DNA from: Protula sp. h YS-2021
Lineage: Eukaryota > Annelida > Polychaeta > Sabellida > Serpulidae
Direction: 5' to 3'
DNA length: 64,000 nucleotides
Assembly: GCA_949752745.1 (NCBI GenBank)
Contig: OX457031.1
Location: 5,097,849 to 5,161,848, forward strand
Under the pieces are notes generated by a model. That model made no database searches. It had not been told where the DNA came from and saw only the letters and a program-made list of their open reading frames with translations. Shown piece by piece: positions 59,981-64,000 of the stretch. Each line of letters begins with the position of its first letter. The stretch's first letter is position 1. The translations under genes were made by a program, and so were the position numbers.

Positions 59981-61909
59981 TACATTTGATATTTTTCATG
60001 TTCAGCTATCCTGATCCCCCAAATAAAAAATAAAGTTCTAAATCGCACTCTGGTTTCTAGAATTGTACTTGGCATATGCTCCCCTATCTTAGTGGTTGGA
60101 CGGAAGAGGAGGGGTGCTGAGCAGAATAATAGAAATTGAGTCATTATTATTATTATTATTATTAACAGCTGTAGTGGAGCTAGAAGTGGTAGTAGTACAA
60201 GTAGTAGAATTGTGACTGGTACCAAGGTAGGACTTGTATTATTTATTGGTCATTTTCTGCATATATAATGCAGATATGATCGAATTATACAGAGCCGCAC
60301 CTTCAAAAAATGCCTTATGCTTTGCGAGTTCCTCGGGATACTTGGCGCCGATGAGGCTCATCTGATAGAGTAAGTTCTGCTTGGCAATGGTACTGCTTTT
60401 GTGAAAGGTATCCACAAAAGCCTGTAAGTATTTTGCTGCATACTCCTGTAACACAGAATCGCAATGGTTGTGTCGTGATTGTTCACAGATACACGCAGTC
60501 ATAAGGTTACCTTGGATATCATGTCTAATGTAGCCAGCTACACACTTGGCACATAATAACTATATTTATTTATTTTTTATTTTTATAAATTACAGAACAC
60601 TAGCTTTTTTGTAGTTCATCCTCCCCACCCACTCATAATACATAAACACCTGTGGCTGTATTCACGAACATCTAAGTTTATTTACTTAGATATTAAGCTT
60701 AGATCTCAAGTTTAAACTTACGTAAGTTTACTTACTTGCATCATATTCACAGAAGTAAACTTACGTAAGTTTAGCAACTTACATTCTAAGTTCAATATTG
60801 CAAAATTTTCATAAATATAGTACGACTAATTGTAATCGCATAAACGGGTTGTCAATGTAAATATCGGAGGCCGATGAAAACTGTTAGATGTTTCGGGACA
60901 GCAAAGCTTCTTGTTGTGTCCGACTCCAAATTTTCGAGATTTTCCACCAAAAAATGAATACTATCTCTGGAAAATCTGTATCGAGTTTAGAGTTCATCGT
61001 CACTGTAAACCTCAAACGGATTACTCCTATCTCGAAACACCTTTTCCCTCCTAAAAACCCTTTCATATTCTCCTTTTAATCTCAATAAAATCATTGTTGC
61101 CAAGGTAAACAAAACTCTCCGGCTATTTAAATATAGCGTTGGAATGAACTTAGAAATCTAAGTGTGGTCCGAAGTAAAATTAGAATTTTGAACTTATACT
61201 TGAGTGTAAGTTTAAACGTACATTTTGTGAATACCGCTAAGTGTAAGCAACGGGAATCTAAGTTTACTCTTACATTTTTGCACTTAGATTGCCTCTAAGT
61301 TTAAACTTACACTGTCGTGAATACGGCCACTGGGTTAGCACTGACAAAACATTTATTAGCCTGACGAACATACATAAGGCGTGTCTTCAAAAATTGTGCA
61401 CCTTTTACTTCCCCCTATCCCATCTGAAAAAAAGGCAGTATGTAAATGACATGACAGGCAATCATTAGTTCAAATGTTTTAATTTGAGTCACAACTGGTT
61501 TTGATTAGGGACCGTTTAAGCTTCTCTCAGAGCGACCTTTATGTCAACTGTTTATCATTTCTCGGTTAAAGCCTTCAACTCATGTTTAAACTAGCCGTAA
61601 ATTATTTATGAATAAAGGCATTGAGCTGCTGACCTTGCCCTCTGTTGAGAACTTCACGAGCATGCACATGATGGTGACAGACAGCCCACAGTAATTCGTG
61701 TACAACACCGCGATCATTGCGTCATCATGCGGCATGACGTCAGCACGTCGAATCTTCGCCAAAGCCTCCAGGCACAGCGGCCCGTGCTGCAGGGTTGTCT
61801 CGTGAATGCCCAGGTTCTCTGCTATCTTCGCTATGGTCTCCGTTGAGAACTGCTGCTCATGTAACATGACAGAACAACAATTGCATATATATATATATAT
61901 ATATATATA

Positions 61910-61976
<67 letters not shown>

Positions 61977-62006
61977 ATTAATATTATTATTATTATTATT
62001 ATTATA

Positions 62007-62050
<44 letters not shown>

Positions 62051-63771
62051 GAAAATATTTGACTAATTTAATACTTTTAAGATAACCACACGTTCAATTG
62101 ATGAAAAAGAAATAAACAAGTAAATAAATAAATAAATAAAACAAAATCACCTAAGGCCGTTTGCACTGACAATTTACAGCATTTACAGTTATCTTAAATT
62201 GAAATGGTTCTCGAATTCTTAATCATATTCGTTCAAGGTGCTATTGTTTAATGTTCACCCTCTGCCCCTCCCCCTCCCTCTCCCTCCTCCTCCATCTGAT
62301 ATGTCTGTAGAGTACCTCACACTGCTGCACCCCCATCCGACACCACTCCGCCCATTCCCACCCCTACCCCCACTCCTAACCCTAACCCTGCTATGCCGCT
62401 ACCTTCCCCATCCCCTGCCCCTAACCCTGCACCCCTAACCCTGCTACGCCCCCATTCCTTCCCACTTCGCTACCTTCCAACCCCCGCCCCCACCCCCACC
62501 CCTAACCCCACTCCGCCCATTCCAACCCTTACCCCCACCCCCTGACCCCAACCCGATCCCTGCTACGCACATGTGACTTACCATGGGCACCTTTTTTGCC
62601 ATTTCCAGCACGGCATACATCCCATCTTTTAGCAGAGCTGTGTCGTCGCTTTCTAAAATCACCTTGGCGATGTCGTTCACTCGGGGCTTGAAAGCGCGAG
62701 GTTTTTTGGCAATGGCCTCGGACAGTTGATCTGTTGTATGTAAAAATGTCACTCAGTGACCACAGTCAGTAAATATGTGTCCAGTATAACAGTCTAACGT
62801 CGATCTAACGTTGATCTGAGGCTGTGACGTCAACCCAGCCAAACAACATTAACTCTAGCTGAAAATTGGTTATGACTGGACGATAAGTAAGCAACGTTGC
62901 TTGGACGTTAATTTTGGTCGAAACTAAATCGCAACTTCCTCTGTTCAATGTTAAACCAAAGACGTTGGTTAGATCATTAAGGTCAACGTTGCATTGACGT
63001 CTAACTCACCAAACCAACCTCCTTGTGTTATTGCTCCCCGGAAATGGTAGCCATGACAGACCATTTCGAAAAAAAAAAAAAAACAAGCAACGAGAAGGTA
63101 AAACATGAGAATTTTAAGAGCGCGTAGGTCTTTTCTCCACTTACTTTTGAAAAAATATTAATGGAAATTGACTTCATACACATACCCTGCCTGACAGGAT
63201 GTGGGGGGGGGGGGGGAGGGGGTTGGGTAGAAATGGGGAGAACTAGTTTTTAAATTCGTTGTTGCAATTGCCGGTATACATAGGTGCACTGTGTCAATTA
63301 CCGATTGAGTGTTCCAACACTGTGAGTTAACGGTCGTGGTTTTATTTATTACTGTGAGTTAATCGCCGTGGTTTTATCCACCAGTGTATGTTAATTGCCG
63401 TGGTTTTATCCACTAATGTGTGTTAATTGCTGTGGCTTTATGTACTACTTCGAGCTAATTACTGTGGTTTTATCTGCTACTGTATGTTAATTGCCGTGGT
63501 TTTATCTATTACTGTGGGTGAATTGCCGTGGTTTTATTTACTACTGTGTTAATTGCCGTGGTTTTATCGACTTACAGGCTCTTGGCGGTGTTGGGTCCTC
63601 AATAAACTGGTCGATGAGAAAGTCGATCTGATCCCCCATCAGTTCAGCCAAATTTTCCTCCATGGTTGACAGCAGTTCGTCCACAAGTTCCTTCATCTCC
63701 ACCTCTTCACTCTTACGCAAGCTTAAAATCTTGCCAAACACCGGCTTCAGAATCTTGGTTTCGTTGCGATG
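54930..63771 (-). CDS. TIR gene B: paralogue of gene A (5' part outside window)
   Basis: Twelve exons matching gene A exons 7-18: 63576-63771, 62582-62730, 61634-61852, 60301-60445, 59829-59895, 58128-58359, 57561-57834, 57093-57219, 56703-56835, 56186-56420, 55941-56038, 54930-55769. All have GT-AG ends and matching phases, and eight have exactly the same length as in gene A. Exons 1-6 should lie to the right of 64000. Order: ARM-like repeats, coiled coil, Death, TIR1, linker, TIR2, a polar tail longer than in gene A, CaaX box CTLI. Same strand and order as gene A 3.2 kb away, so this is a tandem duplicate. No stop or frameshift is present in the exons seen, so both copies look functional. 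Confidence 0.88.
55941..56038 (-). CDS. Gene B exon 17: inter-TIR linker
   Basis: 98 nt, encoding [19 protein letters not shown] and a polar end. The same phase and length as in gene A. Confidence 0.88.
56186..57219 (-). CDS. Gene B exons 14-16: first TIR domain
   Basis: Exons of 127, 133 and 235 nt, as in gene A. About five of 163 residues differ; exon 15, which carries [20 protein letters not shown] and the putative catalytic Glu in NCNREV, is identical in protein. In exon 14 I count 16 synonymous codon differences against one amino-acid change, so the protein is held by selection and not simply recently copied. Confidence 0.9.
56421..56702. other. Gene B intron 15
   Basis: Plain AT-rich intron. 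Confidence 0.6.
57220..57560. other. Gene B intron 13
   Basis: AT-rich intron without the TATG microsatellite that fills the same intron in gene A. Confidence 0.6.
57561..57834 (-). CDS. Gene B exon 13: Death domain
   Basis: Full Death domain in one 274-nt exon. [19 protein letters not shown] and [18 protein letters not shown] are visible. Only three residues differ from gene A (Gln to Glu, His to Tyr, Phe to Tyr, all near helix 2). The two proteins could therefore enter the same Death assemblies. Confidence 0.92.
58128..58359 (-). CDS. Gene B exon 12: coiled coil
   Basis: Seventy-seven residues of heptad repeats, the same 232 nt as gene A; 43 of 77 residues match by hand count, with [20 protein letters not shown] at the end nearly identical. 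The marked difference of the first half could allow each paralogue to pair mostly with itself; that is speculation. Confidence 0.87.
58430..58735. repeat. About 90-base repeat, three to four copies
   Basis: Unit with gccggtaaagatcgatgcca, taggtatgggaacagaaaag, cttacatttagagataactg and agtggaacaaaa, in intron 11 of gene B. Confidence 0.88.
58740..59390. other. Gene B intron 11, unassigned
   Basis: No exon or repeat recognised. Confidence 0.45.
59397..59477. repeat. 16-base repeat, core accactgttataatat
   Basis: Five copies in intron 11 of gene B. Confidence 0.9.
59829..63771 (-). CDS. Gene B exons 7-11: ARM-like sensor half (partial)
   Basis: Five exons (196, 149, 219, 145 and 67 nt). Pieces: [90 protein letters not shown] and the short exon 11 [20 protein letters not shown]. 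Exon 11 is so diverged that only its 67-nt length, phases and the shared E-C-x-x-D-P-S start identify it. By hand alignment exons 8 and 10 share about 45% of residues with gene A, far less than the downstream domains. The acceptor of exon 9 is ambiguous by one codon (61852 or 61849). Confidence 0.82.
59944..59981. repeat. (TTA)n microsatellite
   Basis: Short trinucleotide run in intron 10 of gene B; a shorter one follows near 60142. Confidence 0.95.
60649..61332. mobile_element. MITE-like inverted-repeat element, about 680 bases
   Basis: Ends are inverted: left cctgtggctgtattcacgaa, right (reverse complement) ccagtggccgtattcacgac. Both ends continue into many copies of taagtttaaactta-like palindromes. 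No transposase gene is visible, so it is non-autonomous. It sits in intron 9 of gene B. Confidence 0.75.
61886..62050. repeat. (AT)n and (ATT)n microsatellite
   Basis: About 24 bases of AT then about 140 bases of ATT with few interruptions, about 35 bases upstream of the exon 9 acceptor of gene B in gene sense. Confidence 0.97.
62250..62565. repeat. C-rich tract with scattered CCCTAA
   Basis: Pyrimidine-rich imperfect repeats in intron 8 of gene B, including cctaaccctaaccctg near 62376 and several isolated cccctaacccc. Confidence 0.8.
62788..63008. mobile_element. Small MITE-like inverted-repeat element
   Basis: About 220 bases with imperfect inverted ends, agtctaacgtcgatctaacg on the left against agttagacgtcaatgcaacg as the reverse complement of the right. 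Repeated aacgtt motifs lie inside. It lies in intron 7 of gene B. Confidence 0.5.
63303..63570. repeat. 30-36 base minisatellite touching the exon 7 donor of gene B
   Basis: About eight copies of tgttaattgccgtggtttta plus tctactactg. The last copy ends about five bases from the GTAAGT donor of exon 7. Confidence 0.93.
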
Positions 63772-64000
63772 CTGTGAACAACGTAGAAAATTGATTGTAT
63801 AATTTAAAAAAATCAATATCATTAATTTATTTATAGAAAACACTGCCTTATAATGGAATCACAGATAGGGGCGAAGGAGGGGGGGGGGGGCTGTAAAGTG
63901 CTTATCCTAGAAGTCAGACTTGTACATATTTGGTGTAGTGACCCTTAAGAATTCCCACCCCCACCCACCCCCCGCCACGCCCGAAGGAATGATACATATT
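63772..64000. other. Gene B intron 6, partial
   Basis: Intron sequence running off the right edge, with G and C runs. No exon seen. Confidence 0.6.

Noticed and set aside
62370..62420. Interstitial telomere repeat
   Set aside because: Only about two and a half clean CCCTAA units, within a broadly C-rich imperfect tract. Too short to call.

Overview
This is eukaryotic DNA, most likely from a marine invertebrate. Genes are split into short exons with GT-AG introns, and minisatellites and microsatellites are very dense. There is a decayed non-LTR retrotransposon, a dead Tc1-like transposon and a 200-base assembly gap. The protein families suggest a bilaterian, perhaps a mollusc or other lophotrochozoan; nothing in the window fixes the species.

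Layout: about 0.4-4.1 kb is a frameshifted non-LTR retrotransposon ending at an AT/TG microsatellite. 4.2-11.2 kb is non-coding, with short tandem repeats and a Tc1-like remnant at 8.6-9.56 kb. A gap of N lies at 11301-11500. From 11.66 kb a plus-strand gene for a small secreted protein can be assembled from phase-matched exons to 18.57 kb, or to 22.8 kb in an alternative model; its introns are packed with minisatellites. 23.09-32.48 kb is a tandem array of three 3.13 kb units. 33-37 kb holds repeats and a fragment copied from the 3' end of the neighbouring TIR gene.

The main content is two minus-strand paralogous genes in tandem. Gene A (51725 down to 37288) is complete, with 18 coding exons and about 1,129 residues. 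Gene B (63771 down to 54930) has exons 7-18 here; its first exons lie beyond the right edge. I joined the exons by hand from splice signals, and every junction is in phase. Most matching exons have identical lengths in the two genes (149, 67, 232, 274, 127, 133, 235 and 98 nt). The predicted order is ARM/HEAT-like helical repeats, coiled coil, Death domain, two TIR domains, a polar tail and a C-terminal CaaX box (CCLL in A, CTLI in B).

The layout resembles SARM1 (ARM-SAM-SAM-TIR), but with a Death domain in the adaptor position, a second TIR and a likely lipid anchor. Both TIR domains keep a glutamate where SARM1-type NADases have their catalytic residue. The Death and TIR parts are about 92-97% identical between paralogues, while the ARM-like part is only about 45% identical. 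That pattern suggests a conserved effector joined to a diversified sensor. Function is inferred from family features only.
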